64,000 nt of DNA from Bacillota bacterium (GCA_023411175.1 JAEYPB010000064.1:1-64000), one strand, 5' to 3'; counted from the first letter of the stretch, positions 1 through 8,957 are shown. The notes: a model not told the origin generated them from the letters alone. A program made the numbers and translations.

Positions 1-3
1 CCC

Positions 4-33
4 GCGGGGGGGGGGGGCGCGCCCCCGCCCCGC
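4..33. other. G-run / C-rich hairpin at window edge
   Basis: A run of twelve consecutive G (6-17) is followed by a C-rich arm, so the stretch can fold into a GC-only hairpin. It lies just upstream of the rarA ribosome-binding site. There is no T-tract, so it is not a convincing intrinsic terminator. It could be the 3' hairpin of an upstream gene outside the window, or a place where homopolymer length is poorly determined. Confidence 0.3.
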
Positions 34-48
34 AGCTTCGGAGGAAAC

Positions 49-1356
49 ATGGAAGACCTTTTTTCGGAGGGCATAAAGAAGCTGGCGCCGCTTGCCGACC
101 GGATGCGCCCCAGGACGCTGGACGAATTCCTGGGCCAGCAGGAGATTGTGGGGGAGGGGACGCTCCTTCGCCGTGCGATCATGGCGGACCGGCTGACCAG
201 CTCGATCTTTTGGGGCCCGCCAGGCACCGGCAAGACCACGCTTGCCTCGATCGTCGCAAACGCCACCCGCGCGCAGTTCGTGAAGCTCAACGCGGTCACC
301 TGCGGCGTGGCGGAGGTGCGCGAGGTCATTAAGGACGCCGAGGCGCGGCTGAAGCTGCACGGCAAGAGCACCTACCTCTTGCTGGACGAGTGCCACCGGT
401 GGTCGAAGGCCCAATCCGACAGCATCCTGCCCTCCATCGAGCAGGGCATCATCCGCTTCATCGGCTCCACCACCGAGAACCCGATGATCGCCATGACGCC
501 CGCCATCGTAAGCCGCTGCCGGCTGTTCCACTTTGAGCCGCTTGAACAGGAGGATGTGGAGCGGGCGATTTTGCAGGCGATCCGCGACGAGGGGCGCGGC
601 TATGGCCTTCAGTCCGTGGTGATCGATCCGGATGCGCTGCGCCACATCGCCCAGGTGGCTAACGGCGACGTGCGCGCCGCGCTGAACGCGCTGGAGCTGG
701 CGGTCATGACCACGCCCATCGATGCGAACGGCGATACCCGCGTGACCCTCGCCGTGGCGGAGCAGTCCATCCAGAAGCGCGTGCTGCGCATGGACGAATC
801 GATGCTCTACGACATGCTGTCAGCCTTCTGCAAGAGCCTGCGCGGTTCAGACAGCGACGCCGCATTGGCCTGGTTCAGCCGGATGATCTACGCCGGTCTT
901 GATCCCAGGATCATCGTGCGCCGCGTCATCGCCCACGCCAGCGAGGATGTGGGGATGGCAAACCCCAACGCCATGGTGCAGGCGGTCAGCGCGTGGCAGG
1001 CGCTGGAGGCCATCGGCATGCCGGAGGCACGGCTTTCGATTACCCAGGCGATCATCGCGGTGTGCGAAAGCCCGAAGTCCAACGCCGTCGTCGTGGCCAT
1101 CGACCGGGCGATGTGCGATGCCGAGCGCGGCGGGTTTCAGCCGGTGCCGGTGCACCTCCGGGATACCGCCTACAAGGGCGCGGCGATTTTGGGCTACGGC
1201 GCGGACTACAAGTACGCCCACAACTACCCCGGCCACTACGTAAAGCAGCAGTACGCGCCGATTGAGGCGCAGGGCATGCCCTACTACGAACCGGGCGAAC
1301 TGGGCTTTGAACAGGAAGTCCGAAAGCGCCGGGAAGAACTGAAGCAATACGAATGA
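49..1356 (+). CDS. rarA: Replication-associated recombination protein A (RarA/MgsA AAA+ ATPase)
   Basis: A 435-residue AAA+ ATPase of the RarA/MgsA/WRNIP1 family, which acts at stalled replication forks in the cytoplasm and is related to clamp-loader subunits. The Walker A motif GPPGTGKTT is at residues 56-64 and the Walker B/DExH-like motif LLDECHRW is near 111-118, with Cys where Ile is more usual. The C-terminal half has the family's tetramerisation-type helical region ending in a basic stretch. Length is normal for the family. GGAGG lies 4 bases before the ATG. The gene stands alone and is followed by a strong bidirectional terminator. Identification is secure. Confidence 0.95.
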   Translation: MEDLFSEGIKKLAPLADRMRPRTLDEFLGQQEIVGEGTLLRRAIMADRLTSSIFWGPPGTGKTTLASIVANATRAQFVKLNAVTCGVAEVREVIKDAEARLKLHGKSTYLLLDECHRWSKAQSDSILPSIEQGIIRFIGSTTENPMIAMTPAIVSRCRLFHFEPLEQEDVERAILQAIRDEGRGYGLQSVVIDPDALRHIAQVANGDVRAALNALELAVMTTPIDANGDTRVTLAVAEQSIQKRVLRMDESMLYDMLSAFCKSLRGSDSDAALAWFSRMIYAGLDPRIIVRRVIAHASEDVGMANPNAMVQAVSAWQALEAIGMPEARLSITQAIIAVCESPKSNAVVVAIDRAMCDAERGGFQPVPVHLRDTAYKGAAILGYGADYKYAHNYPGHYVKQQYAPIEAQGMPYYEPGELGFEQEVRKRREELKQYE

Positions 1357-1400
1357 AAAGGATTTACCCCCTTGGACTTTGAGGGGCAAAGGGGTAATGA

Positions 1401-1432
1401 AAATGGCGGGCCAAACGGCCCGCCATTTTTTC
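1401..1432. terminator. Bidirectional intrinsic terminator
   Basis: A near-perfect stem, AAATGGCGGGCC / GGCCCGCCATTT, with a very short loop and a T6 tract on the plus side; the minus side also reads into T's. It sits between the convergent rarA and the minus-strand zinc-ribbon protein and probably ends both transcripts. Confidence 0.85.
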
Positions 1433-1444
1433 GTCTGAAAGGCG

Positions 1445-2266
1445 TCAGGTTCCGAGCGTGCCGGAATCGGACGGCATTTCGGTTTCCTCGATCCGGGTCG
1501 GCGGGACGATCTCCCGCGCGCGCCGCTGCATGTCTAAAAGCCATGTCCAGGTTAGCGCGATCAGCGCGATCAACACCGCGGCCGTCAGCATCGTGACGGT
1601 GCGACGGATCAGAAGGTTTTTCTGCCGAAGGTACCGCGCCCTAAGGACCTTATGGGAAAATGCGGGTCGGGCGGCAGACTTTTTCTTTGACGCATCACCC
1701 TTTCCATCCTTCGGCGCTTCTCGGTCCTTGAACGCTTCGGAGAACTGGGCGGAAAGCCTGAGGCAACTTCGCCTTGAGCGCCCGCAGCGGTCGCAACCGG
1801 AGGCGCGGAGCGGATTCGCCCGGCCACAGGCGCACACCCAGTAATCCTTTGTCCGAACAGGGCGAACGGCGGCGTCAGGCCCGGCCACCCGCTTCAGCGC
1901 CTCAAGCTCCCGGACTGAGGGCTTTTCGGGCGTCGATACTTCTGTAAAGCGCTTCGGGTTTCCGCGCCAGGAGGGGGCGCCTTCAAAATCAATTCGGACG
2001 AAGGATAGGCCGGTCCATTGGCCGGAGGGCGCGGGATCGGTCTCGATGGGCAGCACAAAGCCGGCGTGGGGCGGGGCCAGTATCGCGCCGCTGGCGAGCG
2101 GAATGTCCGTGTCGCCATCTTCGCCTCGCCAGGTGATGACGGCTTCAAAGCCGGTTACGGGTTTGTCCGACAGGTTGGTTAGGTGCACGAAACCCCGCGC
2201 GCCGTGCCCGTCGTGCGTCAAGTCGTACCCGACCAATTCCACCGGGCAGCTCAGATCCAGCTGCAA
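1445..2266 (-). CDS. Uncharacterised protein: N-terminal beta-rich domain, zinc ribbon, C-terminal membrane segment
   Basis: A 273-residue protein I do not recognise. Residues 1-110 look like a beta-sandwich (alternating hydrophobics, no signal peptide). Residues about 143-165 hold a CxC...CxxC zinc ribbon (WVCACGRANPLRASGCDRCG). A Lys/Arg-rich linker follows, then one hydrophobic segment (about 224-246, TMLTAAVLIALIALTW) and a short polar tail. A tail-anchored membrane protein with a cytoplasmic sensor-like head is a reasonable reading. The start is TTG, chosen because GGGGAGA lies 7 bases upstream and no better codon exists. Diverges from the YprB-like nuclease gene. Confidence 0.7.
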   Translation of the reverse strand: MQLDLSCPVELVGYDLTHDGHGARGFVHLTNLSDKPVTGFEAVITWRGEDGDTDIPLASGAILAPPHAGFVLPIETDPAPSGQWTGLSFVRIDFEGAPSWRGNPKRFTEVSTPEKPSVRELEALKRVAGPDAAVRPVRTKDYWVCACGRANPLRASGCDRCGRSRRSCLRLSAQFSEAFKDREAPKDGKGDASKKKSAARPAFSHKVLRARYLRQKNLLIRRTVTMLTAAVLIALIALTWTWLLDMQRRAREIVPPTRIEETEMPSDSGTLGT

Positions 2267-2294
2267 GCACCCATCTCCCCAATATGTTTTCCAC

Positions 2295-2323
2295 AGTATA
2301 CCACATTTTCTCCGGCATTGCGA
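2295..2323 (-). promoter_or_regulatory. Candidate promoter for the zinc-ribbon membrane protein
   Basis: On the minus strand, an extended -10 TGG-TATACT (-10 at 2295-2300) with a weak TCGCAA at the -35 position (2318-2323) and a 17-base spacer. Located about 30 bases before the TTG start. Confidence 0.4.
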
Positions 2324-2366
2324 GACACACAGCGGGTGGCCGGGGCTGGCATCCCGATACCTTTCC

Positions 2367-2395
2367 TTGACAAGCGCCGCGTATGCCTCTAAAAT
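2367..2395 (+). promoter_or_regulatory. Sigma-A promoter for the YprB-like gene
   Basis: TTGACA (2367-2372), a 17-base spacer and TAAAAT (2390-2395). The inferred transcript start near 2402 excludes the more upstream in-frame ATG at 2383 and supports the start at 2422. Confidence 0.7.
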
Positions 2396-2421
2396 ACTAT
2401 CTATTGGGATCGGAGGGACCT

Positions 2422-3552
2422 ATGGTTTCGGACCTTAGATCGCGGCTTCGGGCCATCGGCGGCGGCGCGCAAAAACCGGCGGAATCACGAGGACTCGTCG
2501 TGCGCGTGCACGAGGAGGACGCTGATCCGCGCCTTTTTGCGCTTGCGCAGACGGCGCTGAACCGGCTGGGGTTTGACGGCGCGTGGCCCGGCGCGGAGAA
2601 CGTGCTTTTTCTGGATACCGAAACCACCGGCCTTTCCGGCGGCGCGGGCACCGTGGCGTTCATGATCGGGTTTGGCTATCTGGCGGACGGCCGGTTCCGG
2701 GTCGAGCAGTACATGATGCGCGCCTACGCCGACGAGCCGCTTCTCATCCTAAAGGCGGCGGAGGTCATGGCGAGGTTCTCCGCGGTGGTCACATTTAACG
2801 GCAACAACTTTGATTTGCCGCTGCTGGAATCCCGCTTTACAATGGCGCGGATGCGGGAACTGTGGCGCCCGTTGAAGCGGCTGGACCTGATGCATCCCGC
2901 CCGCCGGCTTTGGAAGCGCCGTTTGGGAAGTTGCCGCCTCGAAGTGCTGGAGAGGCAGATTCTGCGCCGGGGCAGGACGGACGACCTTCCGGGCAGCGAA
3001 GCGCCCAAGCGCTTTTTTGAAGCCATGCGTACGGGGGACATCGGCCCGCTGGAGGCGGTGCTGGATCACAACCGGATGGACGTGGCGGCGCTTTCCCACC
3101 TTCTATGCGCGCTGCACGAGGCATACCACGCACCGGGCCTTTTGACAGAGGCGGCGGATCTCTACTCGATGGGCCGCGTGCTGGAAAGGCGTGGCGAGAA
3201 CGAACCGGCCGTGCGCTGTTACCGTGCCGCGGCAAGCCCCAGGCCGCTGTCCTCCATCGCGGCGCTTCGGGGCGAGCGATACGCGGCGGAGGCCAACCGC
3301 GCATTCTCAATAATGCTCCGGCGCGCGGGCGAATGGACGAAGGCGGAGCGCGTGTGGCTGGAGATGGTGCGCCGCAGGCAGCTGGGTGCTTGGCCGCTGG
3401 TCGAGCTCGCAAAATACTACGAGCACCGCGCAGGGCGGCTGTATGAAGCGATGGAGATGACGGAGACGGCGATCGCGATCGCGGGCGGCGAAGCGGAGCC
3501 TCTTATGCGCCGCCTGGAGCGGTTAAAGCGAAAACTGGAGGGAAACGGATGA
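2422..3552 (+). CDS. Ribonuclease H-like (DEDD) exonuclease-domain protein, YprB-like
   Basis: A 376-residue protein with an N-terminal RNase H-like 3'-5' exonuclease fold as in Bacillus YprB. ExoI is FLDTETTG (Asp65, Glu67), ExoII is FNGNNFDLPLL (Asp131), and ExoIII is HNRMDVAALSHLL near residue 220. Residues from about 240 onward are helical and TPR-like, which fits the TPR protein encoded next. The substrate is unknown; the family is inferred to act on nucleic acid. The ATG at 2422 is preferred over 2383 because it has GGAGGG 4-5 bases upstream and lies downstream of the promoter. Translationally coupled (ATGA) to the next gene. Confidence 0.8.
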   Translation: MVSDLRSRLRAIGGGAQKPAESRGLVVRVHEEDADPRLFALAQTALNRLGFDGAWPGAENVLFLDTETTGLSGGAGTVAFMIGFGYLADGRFRVEQYMMRAYADEPLLILKAAEVMARFSAVVTFNGNNFDLPLLESRFTMARMRELWRPLKRLDLMHPARRLWKRRLGSCRLEVLERQILRRGRTDDLPGSEAPKRFFEAMRTGDIGPLEAVLDHNRMDVAALSHLLCALHEAYHAPGLLTEAADLYSMGRVLERRGENEPAVRCYRAAASPRPLSSIAALRGERYAAEANRAFSIMLRRAGEWTKAERVWLEMVRRRQLGAWPLVELAKYYEHRAGRLYEAMEMTETAIAIAGGEAEPLMRRLERLKRKLEGNG

Positions 3553-4295
3553 ACATCATGGCGGAACTTCAGGGCCGCAAGGCCTACAACATTCACCTGA
3601 AAGGCAACGCCTTTATGGAGAAAAAAATGTTCAAGGAGGCCGAGGCGAAGCACCGGGAGGCGCTGGAGGCCTACGAAAAGGCCGAGGCGGCGGGGGACGA
3701 CAACCCCAGGCATCTGATGGCCTACGGCGTACTTTTGATGCGCTCGCGCCGGTACGAAAAGGCGAAGGCGATCATGCTCAAGGTGGAAAAGCTCCCCGGC
3801 CTGAACCGGGACATGAAAAAGCAGCTCCGGCTCAACTACGCGGTATGCGTGTGGAAGATGGGGCAGCTCGACCGCGCGATCGAACTGATGCGGCAGGCTT
3901 CCGAGGACGGCTTGAACTCGATGATCTACGGCTCGCTGGGCTATATGCTGATCGAAAAGGCGCGCGAGACCGGCGATTTCACCGAAGCCGTTGAATTCAA
4001 CCAGAAAGCCTACGAGTACGACGACGATGACGCTGTGGTGCTGGACAACCTGGGCCAAATGAGCCTTGCGATGGGCAAGCGGGATGAGGCGTTTGATTAC
4101 TTCAAGCGCGCCCATGAGCGAAAGCCCACCCAGGTGGACACGCTGTACTACCTCGCGAAGCTCTACGGTGAGGACGGGGAGACGGAAGCCGCCGTCAAAA
4201 TGCTGGAGCGCGCGCTGTCCCAGACGTATTCGGCGCTGTGCACGACCACCCGCGAGCAGGCGGAGGTGCTGCTTTCCGAGCTTCGGAAACCGTAG
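3549..4295 (+). CDS. Tetratricopeptide-repeat protein
   Basis: A 248-residue soluble helical protein with repeated TPR signatures, clearest at about 150-220 (paired helices with A, Y, G and P at TPR positions, such as VVLDNLGQMSLAMGKRDEA). No signal peptide, membrane segment or catalytic domain. Its ATGA overlap with the YprB-like nuclease suggests co-translation and a partner or scaffold role, but the function is unknown. A second in-frame ATG lies three codons in, so the exact start is slightly uncertain. Confidence 0.75.
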   Translation: MNIMAELQGRKAYNIHLKGNAFMEKKMFKEAEAKHREALEAYEKAEAAGDDNPRHLMAYGVLLMRSRRYEKAKAIMLKVEKLPGLNRDMKKQLRLNYAVCVWKMGQLDRAIELMRQASEDGLNSMIYGSLGYMLIEKARETGDFTEAVEFNQKAYEYDDDDAVVLDNLGQMSLAMGKRDEAFDYFKRAHERKPTQVDTLYYLAKLYGEDGETEAAVKMLERALSQTYSALCTTTREQAEVLLSELRKP

Positions 4296-4374
4296 ACGGG
4301 GCGCGGCTCATACGGCCTGAAATGAGGACGGAGCAGGCCGATACGCCAAGCCGCACTTTGTCCGATCCCATGGA

Positions 4375-4407
4375 AAACGCCCGCGACATTTCTGCCGCGG
4401 GCGTTTG
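4375..4407. terminator. Bidirectional intrinsic terminator
   Basis: The stem AAACGCCCGCG / CGCGGGCGTTT with a 10-base loop lies between the convergent TPR gene and gpmI. It reads as A-stem-T in both orientations and probably ends both operons. Confidence 0.75.
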
Positions 4408-4422
4408 CAATCGGGGGTTCGC

Positions 4423-5961
4423 TTAGCCGAGAATCAGAGACTTTCCGGTCATCTCCTTGGGCTGGGGAATCCCCATCATGTGAAGGAGGGTAGGCGACAG
4501 GTCGCAGAGACGCCCGTCGGTGGCGAGGGTGTGCTTCGGCTGCGCCGGGTCGATCACGAGCAAAGGCACCGGGTTCGTCGTGTGGGCGGTGAAGGGCTCC
4601 CCGGTTACCGGGTCCACCATCTGGTCGGCGTTGCCGTGGTCGGCGGTGATGATCGCCTTGCCGCCCATCTCGTTTACCGCGTCCACAACCTTGCCCACGC
4701 ATTCGTCCACCGTGCGCACCGCCTTGACGGCGGCCTCCATGATGCCGGTATGGCCCACCATGTCACAGTTGGCGAAGTTGAGCACCATCAGGTCATACTT
4801 GCCGGACAGCACCCGCTTCACGGCCTCCTCGGTGACCTCGTAGGCACTCATTTCGGGCTTCAGGTCATAGGTGGCGACCTTGGGGGACGGAATCAGCGCG
4901 CGGTCCTCGCCGGGGTTCGGCGCTTCGACGCCGCCGTTGAAGAAGAAGGTGACGTGGGCGTACTTTTCGGTTTCGGCGATGCGCAGCTGCGTCTTTCCGA
5001 GGCTTGCGAGGTACTCGCCCATTGTGTTTTTCAGCGAATCCGGATGGAAGGCGATGTCGAGTCCCGTAAACGTCGCGTCGTACTGGGTCATCGACACGAA
5101 GTGTACCGGCCTGTAGCCGCCGGCGCGCTCAAAGTCCTTGAAGTTGGGCTCGATCAGCGCGCGGGTCAGTTCGCGGGTGCGGTCGGGGCGGAAGTTGAAG
5201 AAGATCACCGAATCGCCCGCTTCGACGGTGGCGACGGGCTTTCCGTCCTTCAAAACGACGGTGGGCTTGACAAATTCATCCGTCACGTCGTTGTCGTAGG
5301 ACTTCTGCATGGCTTCACCGGCGCTGATGGCGGTCTGGCCGATGCCGATGAGCGCGTCGTAGCCCTTCTGCACACGATCCCACCGCTTGTCGCGGTCCAT
5401 GGACCAGTAGCGCCCCGAAACGGAAGCGATTTTGCCGCTGCCGATTTCTGCCATCTTGTCCTCGAGGGTCAGGATGTAGTCCTTGCCGCTGGTGGGCGGC
5501 ACGTCGCGGCCGTCCATCAGGCAATGAACAAATGCCTTGTCCGCCATGCCGTGGCGCTTCATGAGCGTCAGGAGCGCGTACAGGTGGTCGAGGTGGCTGT
5601 GAACGCCACCGTCGGAGCAAAGGCCGATGAAGTGCACCTTGCCGCCAGACTTCTTCGCGGATTCGATCGCGCCGAGGAAGGCTTTGTTTTCGAAGAAGTC
5701 GCCGTCCTCGATGGATTTTGTGATGCGGGTCAGTTCCTGATACACCACGCGCCCGGCACCGATGTTCAGGTGGCCGACTTCGCTGTTGCCCATCTGCCCC
5801 TCCGGAAGGCCCACCGAAAGGCCCGACGCGCCAATCTGCGTCATCGAGTACTTTTCGATGAGTTTATCCACGTTCGGGGTACCGGCTTTGCAGATCGCGT
5901 TGCCTTCACAGACGGGGTTGATGCCAAACCCGTCCATAATGATGAGGGCTGTGATGGCCAT
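4423..5961 (-). CDS. gpmI: 2,3-bisphosphoglycerate-independent phosphoglycerate mutase
   Basis: A 512-residue cytoplasmic enzyme that interconverts 3- and 2-phosphoglycerate in glycolysis using manganese. It belongs to the alkaline-phosphatase superfamily. IIMDGFG places metal-binding Asp10, and QMGNSEVGH carries the phospho-accepting Ser60. The C-terminal metal site includes ITADHGNAD. Length matches the family. The frame stays open upstream into tpiA, but the start is set at MAITALI because its ATG overlaps the tpiA stop by one base (TGATG) and AGGTGG lies upstream. Third gene of pgk-tpiA-gpmI. Confidence 0.95.
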   Translation of the reverse strand: MAITALIIMDGFGINPVCEGNAICKAGTPNVDKLIEKYSMTQIGASGLSVGLPEGQMGNSEVGHLNIGAGRVVYQELTRITKSIEDGDFFENKAFLGAIESAKKSGGKVHFIGLCSDGGVHSHLDHLYALLTLMKRHGMADKAFVHCLMDGRDVPPTSGKDYILTLEDKMAEIGSGKIASVSGRYWSMDRDKRWDRVQKGYDALIGIGQTAISAGEAMQKSYDNDVTDEFVKPTVVLKDGKPVATVEAGDSVIFFNFRPDRTRELTRALIEPNFKDFERAGGYRPVHFVSMTQYDATFTGLDIAFHPDSLKNTMGEYLASLGKTQLRIAETEKYAHVTFFFNGGVEAPNPGEDRALIPSPKVATYDLKPEMSAYEVTEEAVKRVLSGKYDLMVLNFANCDMVGHTGIMEAAVKAVRTVDECVGKVVDAVNEMGGKAIITADHGNADQMVDPVTGEPFTAHTTNPVPLLVIDPAQPKHTLATDGRLCDLSPTLLHMMGIPQPKEMTGKSLILG

Positions 5962-6707
5962 CAGAAATTCACCACCTGGGAGAAGTCCGGGGCTTTCAGG
6001 CTGGCACCGCCGATGAGGCCGCCGTCGATCTCCGGCTGCGCCATCAGGCCCTTGACGTTCGCGGGGTTCATGGAGCCGCCGTACTGGATGCGAACCTTGG
6101 AAGCGACTTCCGCGCCGTAGCGGCCTTCGATGGCCTTGCGGATGACGCCGATGGTCTCGTTGGCCTGCTCGTCGGTGGCGGTGAGGCCGGTGCCGATGGC
6201 CCACACGGGCTCGTAGGCGACGACGACGTTTTCAATCTGCGCATTGGTAAGGCTGGTCAGCGCCATCAGCGTCTGGTAGGCGACGATGGCGTCGGTGTAG
6301 CCGCCCTCGCGCTCGTCCTTGGATTCGCCGACGCAGATGATCGGAATGAGACCTGCTTCAACGGCTGCGACGGTGCGCTTGTTGACGGTCTTGTCGGTCT
6401 CGCCGAAGTACTGGCGGCGCTCGGAGTGGCCGATGAGGACGTATTCGCAGCCGACTGCCTTGAGCATTTCGGTGGAAAGCTCGCCGGTGAAGGCGCCCTT
6501 GGGCGCGAAGTGGACGTTCTGAGCGCCGAGCTTGACGTTCGTGCCCTTGATGACCGCCGCGACTGCCGCGAGGCATACCGCGGGCGGGCATACGACGACG
6601 TCGGCCTTGGCGTCCTTGACCAGCGGGATCAGTTCGGTGACCAGCTGCACGGCCTCGTCGGGGGTCTTGTTCATCTTCCAATTGCCGGCGATGATGGGTT
6701 TGCGCAT
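5961..6707 (-). CDS. tpiA: Triosephosphate isomerase
   Basis: A 248-residue TIM-barrel enzyme interconverting dihydroxyacetone phosphate and glyceraldehyde 3-phosphate. Catalytic residues are visible: Lys11 in GNWKMN, His94 in IGHSERR, and Glu166 in AYEPVWAIGTG; the phosphate-binding loop near the C-terminus (GGSM, GLIGGASL) is present. AGGAGG lies 8 bases before the ATG. Middle gene of the glycolytic operon. The pgk-tpiA gap contains a GC-rich hairpin that could adjust relative expression. Confidence 0.97.
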   Translation of the reverse strand: MRKPIIAGNWKMNKTPDEAVQLVTELIPLVKDAKADVVVCPPAVCLAAVAAVIKGTNVKLGAQNVHFAPKGAFTGELSTEMLKAVGCEYVLIGHSERRQYFGETDKTVNKRTVAAVEAGLIPIICVGESKDEREGGYTDAIVAYQTLMALTSLTNAQIENVVVAYEPVWAIGTGLTATDEQANETIGVIRKAIEGRYGAEVASKVRIQYGGSMNPANVKGLMAQPEIDGGLIGGASLKAPDFSQVVNF

Positions 6708-6774
6708 GGGTTTTTCCTCCTTAAAAATATCGGTTGTACGGCGGGGCGCGGGGCCCCGCCGGCCATGACGGGGA

Positions 6775-7959
6775 TTACCTGTCGTTCAGCGCAGCGACGC
6801 CGGGCAGTTCCTTGCCCTCCAGGAATTCGAGGGACGCGCCGCCGCCGGTGGAGATGTGGCTCATCTTGTCCGCCAGGCCCATCTGGGTGACCGCCGCCGC
6901 GGAATCGCCGCCGCCGATGATGGTGGTGGCGTCGGAGGCCGCCAGCGCCTTCGCGATGGCGAGGGTGCCTTCGGCAAAATTGGGCATCTCGAACACGCCC
7001 ATCGGGCCGTTCCAGACGACGGTCTTGGCATTCGCGATCTCGGCCGAGAACAGCTCGATCGACTTCGGGCCGATGTCCATGCCCTGGAAACCGTCGGGGA
7101 TGTCGTAAGCGTCGACGACCTTGATGTTGCAGTCGTTGGAGAAGGCGTCGCCCGCCAGGTTGTCCACCGGCAGGAGAAGCTTCACGCCCTTGGCCTTCGC
7201 CTTTTCGAGCAATTCCTTGGCCAGGTCGATGCGCTCCTCGTCCAGAAGGCTCCCGCCGATCTTGCCGCCCTGCGCCTTGATGAAGGTGTAGGCCATGCCG
7301 CCGCCGATCAGGAGGGCGTCGACCTTTTCAAGCAGGTTCGTGATGACGCCGATCTTGTCCTTGACCTTCGCGCCGCCCAGGATCGCGACGAAGGGGCGCG
7401 CGGGGTTCGAGATCGCGCCGCCGAGGAAATCCAGCTCCTTGCCGATCAGGAAGCCCGCGACCGCCGGCAGGTAGGAGGCCACGCCCGCGGTGGAGGAGTG
7501 GGCGCGGTGCACGGTGCCGAAGGCGTCGGATACGTAGATGTCCGCCAGCGAAGCCAGTTCCTTGGAAAGCTCGGGGTCGTTCTTTTCCTCGCCCGCCATG
7601 AAGCGGACGTTCTCGAGCAGAACAGCCTTGCCGGGCTTGACGGCGTCGGCCAGCGCCTTGGCGTCCGGTCCCACGACATCCTTGGCCAGCTTTACATCAA
7701 AGCCGAGCTTCCCGCTCAGGGACTTCGCCACCGGCGCCAGGGAGTACTTCATGTTGAACTCTCCCTTGGGGCGGCCCAGGTGGGAGCAGAGAATGACCGC
7801 GGCGCCATTGTCCAAAAGGTATTTGATCGTCGGCAGCGCGGCATTGATGCGCGTTTCGTCGGTGATGTTGAGATCCGCGTCGAGCGGCACGTTGAAGTCG
7901 CAGCGCACGAGGACTTTCTTGTCCTTCACGTCGATGTCCTTGACCGTCTCCTTGTTCAT
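6775..7959 (-). CDS. pgk: Phosphoglycerate kinase
   Basis: A 394-residue two-domain enzyme transferring phosphate from 1,3-bisphosphoglycerate to ADP. The N-terminal substrate site is RCDFNVPLD. The hinge/ADP region has ILGGAKVKDKIGV, and the C-terminal nucleotide loop is GGGDSAAAV. Open frame extends upstream, but MNKETVKD is chosen because AGGAGTG precedes it and the upstream residues do not resemble PGK. First gene of the operon, directly behind a strong promoter. No gap gene is in the window. Confidence 0.97.
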   Translation of the reverse strand: MNKETVKDIDVKDKKVLVRCDFNVPLDADLNITDETRINAALPTIKYLLDNGAAVILCSHLGRPKGEFNMKYSLAPVAKSLSGKLGFDVKLAKDVVGPDAKALADAVKPGKAVLLENVRFMAGEEKNDPELSKELASLADIYVSDAFGTVHRAHSSTAGVASYLPAVAGFLIGKELDFLGGAISNPARPFVAILGGAKVKDKIGVITNLLEKVDALLIGGGMAYTFIKAQGGKIGGSLLDEERIDLAKELLEKAKAKGVKLLLPVDNLAGDAFSNDCNIKVVDAYDIPDGFQGMDIGPKSIELFSAEIANAKTVVWNGPMGVFEMPNFAEGTLAIAKALAASDATTIIGGGDSAAAVTQMGLADKMSHISTGGGASLEFLEGKELPGVAALNDR

Positions 7960-8018
7960 GGGGCACACTCCTATCTGATATAAAGAATAACAGTAAAGAA
8001 GATGGAACGCCACACATC

Positions 8019-8047
8019 AATATACCCGAAAATTGTTAATCTGTCCA
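8019..8047 (-). promoter_or_regulatory. Sigma-A promoter for pgk-tpiA-gpmI
   Basis: On the minus strand TGGACA (8042-8047), a 17-base spacer and TATATT (8019-8024), about 60 bases before the pgk start. Divergent from the ecfA1 promoter. Confidence 0.7.
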
Positions 8048-8075
8048 GCACGCGAAAATAGATTGCCCGAATTGC

Positions 8076-8103
8076 TGCGATTTTAACGTGAAAATGCTAT
8101 AAT
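8076..8103 (+). promoter_or_regulatory. Extended -10 promoter for ecfA1-ecfA2-ecfT-truA
   Basis: TG-C-TATAAT with the consensus -10 at 8098-8103 and a weak -35 (TGCGAT, 8076-8081). It lies 30 bases before the ecfA1 GTG. Confidence 0.6.
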
Positions 8104-8132
8104 AAATCGCTTTGGTGCATGGAGGTGGATTC

Positions 8133-8957
8133 GTGCCGATTATTGAGGTGAATTCTGTCCGCTACCGCTATGGCGAAGAGGGGAAAATGGCGGTGGACGG
8201 CGTGACGATGGCTGTCGAAAAGGGCGAGTTTGTGGCGGTGCTTGGGCACAACGGCAGCGGAAAATCGACGCTGGCGAAGCTCATGAACGCGCTTTTTCTG
8301 CCCACAGAGGGAAGCGTCGTGGTGGCGGGGCTGGACACGAAGGCGAAGGACAGCGCCTGGAACGTTCGACGCCATTGCGGCATGGTGTTCCAAAACCCGG
8401 ACAACCAGTTGGTGGCCACCGTCGTCGAGGAGGACGTTGCCTTCGGCCTTGAAAACATCGGCGCACCCAGCTTGGAAATCCGCAGGCGCGTGGACGAGGC
8501 GCTCGAAATGGTCGGCATGCAGGACTATGCGCGCCATGCGCCCCACATGCTGTCCGGCGGACAGAAGCAGCGCATCGCCATCGCGGGTGTCATCGCCATG
8601 CGGCCGGATGTGATCGTCTTCGACGAGGCCACGGCCATGCTGGACCCTTCCGGTCGGCGGGACGTGATGGCCATCGCGCAGGCGCTGAACCGCGAGGGCA
8701 TTACGGTGGTCTGGATCACCCACTTCATGCGCGAGGCGTCGCTGGCCGGAAGGCTCATCGTGATGGACAGGGGGAAGATCGCGCTGGAGGGCACGCCCCA
8801 GGAGGTCTTCGAGCAAGTGGAAAAGGTGCGGGCACTGGGCCTCGACGTACCGGAGATGGTGGATCTCGCCGGGCAGCTGCGCGAAAAAAGCGTGCCGCTC
8901 CCCCAAGGCATCATGACGGTGGATGAAATGGTGGTGGAACTTTGTCGATTGAAGTAA
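8133..8957 (+). CDS. ecfA1: Energy-coupling factor transporter ATPase EcfA1
   Basis: A 274-residue ABC ATPase, one of the two nucleotide-binding subunits of the ECF vitamin-uptake module at the inner face of the membrane. Walker A GHNGSGKST at 38-46, Q-loop FQNPDNQ near 85-91, signature LSGGQ at 139-143 and Walker B IVFDEA with Glu164. The GTG start has GGAGG 7 bases upstream; a more upstream TTG would place the ribosome-binding site inside the gene. Its 3' end overlaps the start of ecfA2. The module would serve separately encoded S components such as the FolT-like gene at 59.6 kb. Confidence 0.95.
   Translation: MPIIEVNSVRYRYGEEGKMAVDGVTMAVEKGEFVAVLGHNGSGKSTLAKLMNALFLPTEGSVVVAGLDTKAKDSAWNVRRHCGMVFQNPDNQLVATVVEEDVAFGLENIGAPSLEIRRRVDEALEMVGMQDYARHAPHMLSGGQKQRIAIAGVIAMRPDVIVFDEATAMLDPSGRRDVMAIAQALNREGITVVWITHFMREASLAGRLIVMDRGKIALEGTPQEVFEQVEKVRALGLDVPEMVDLAGQLREKSVPLPQGIMTVDEMVVELCRLK

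Noticed and set aside
4405..6120. A 571-codon plus-strand frame opposite gpmI
   Set aside because: Antisense shadow of a clearly identified enzyme, with no ribosome-binding site or recognisable motif. The same applies to the long frames opposite pgk, nadE, lonB, pncB, tig, clpX and the flavoprotein genes.
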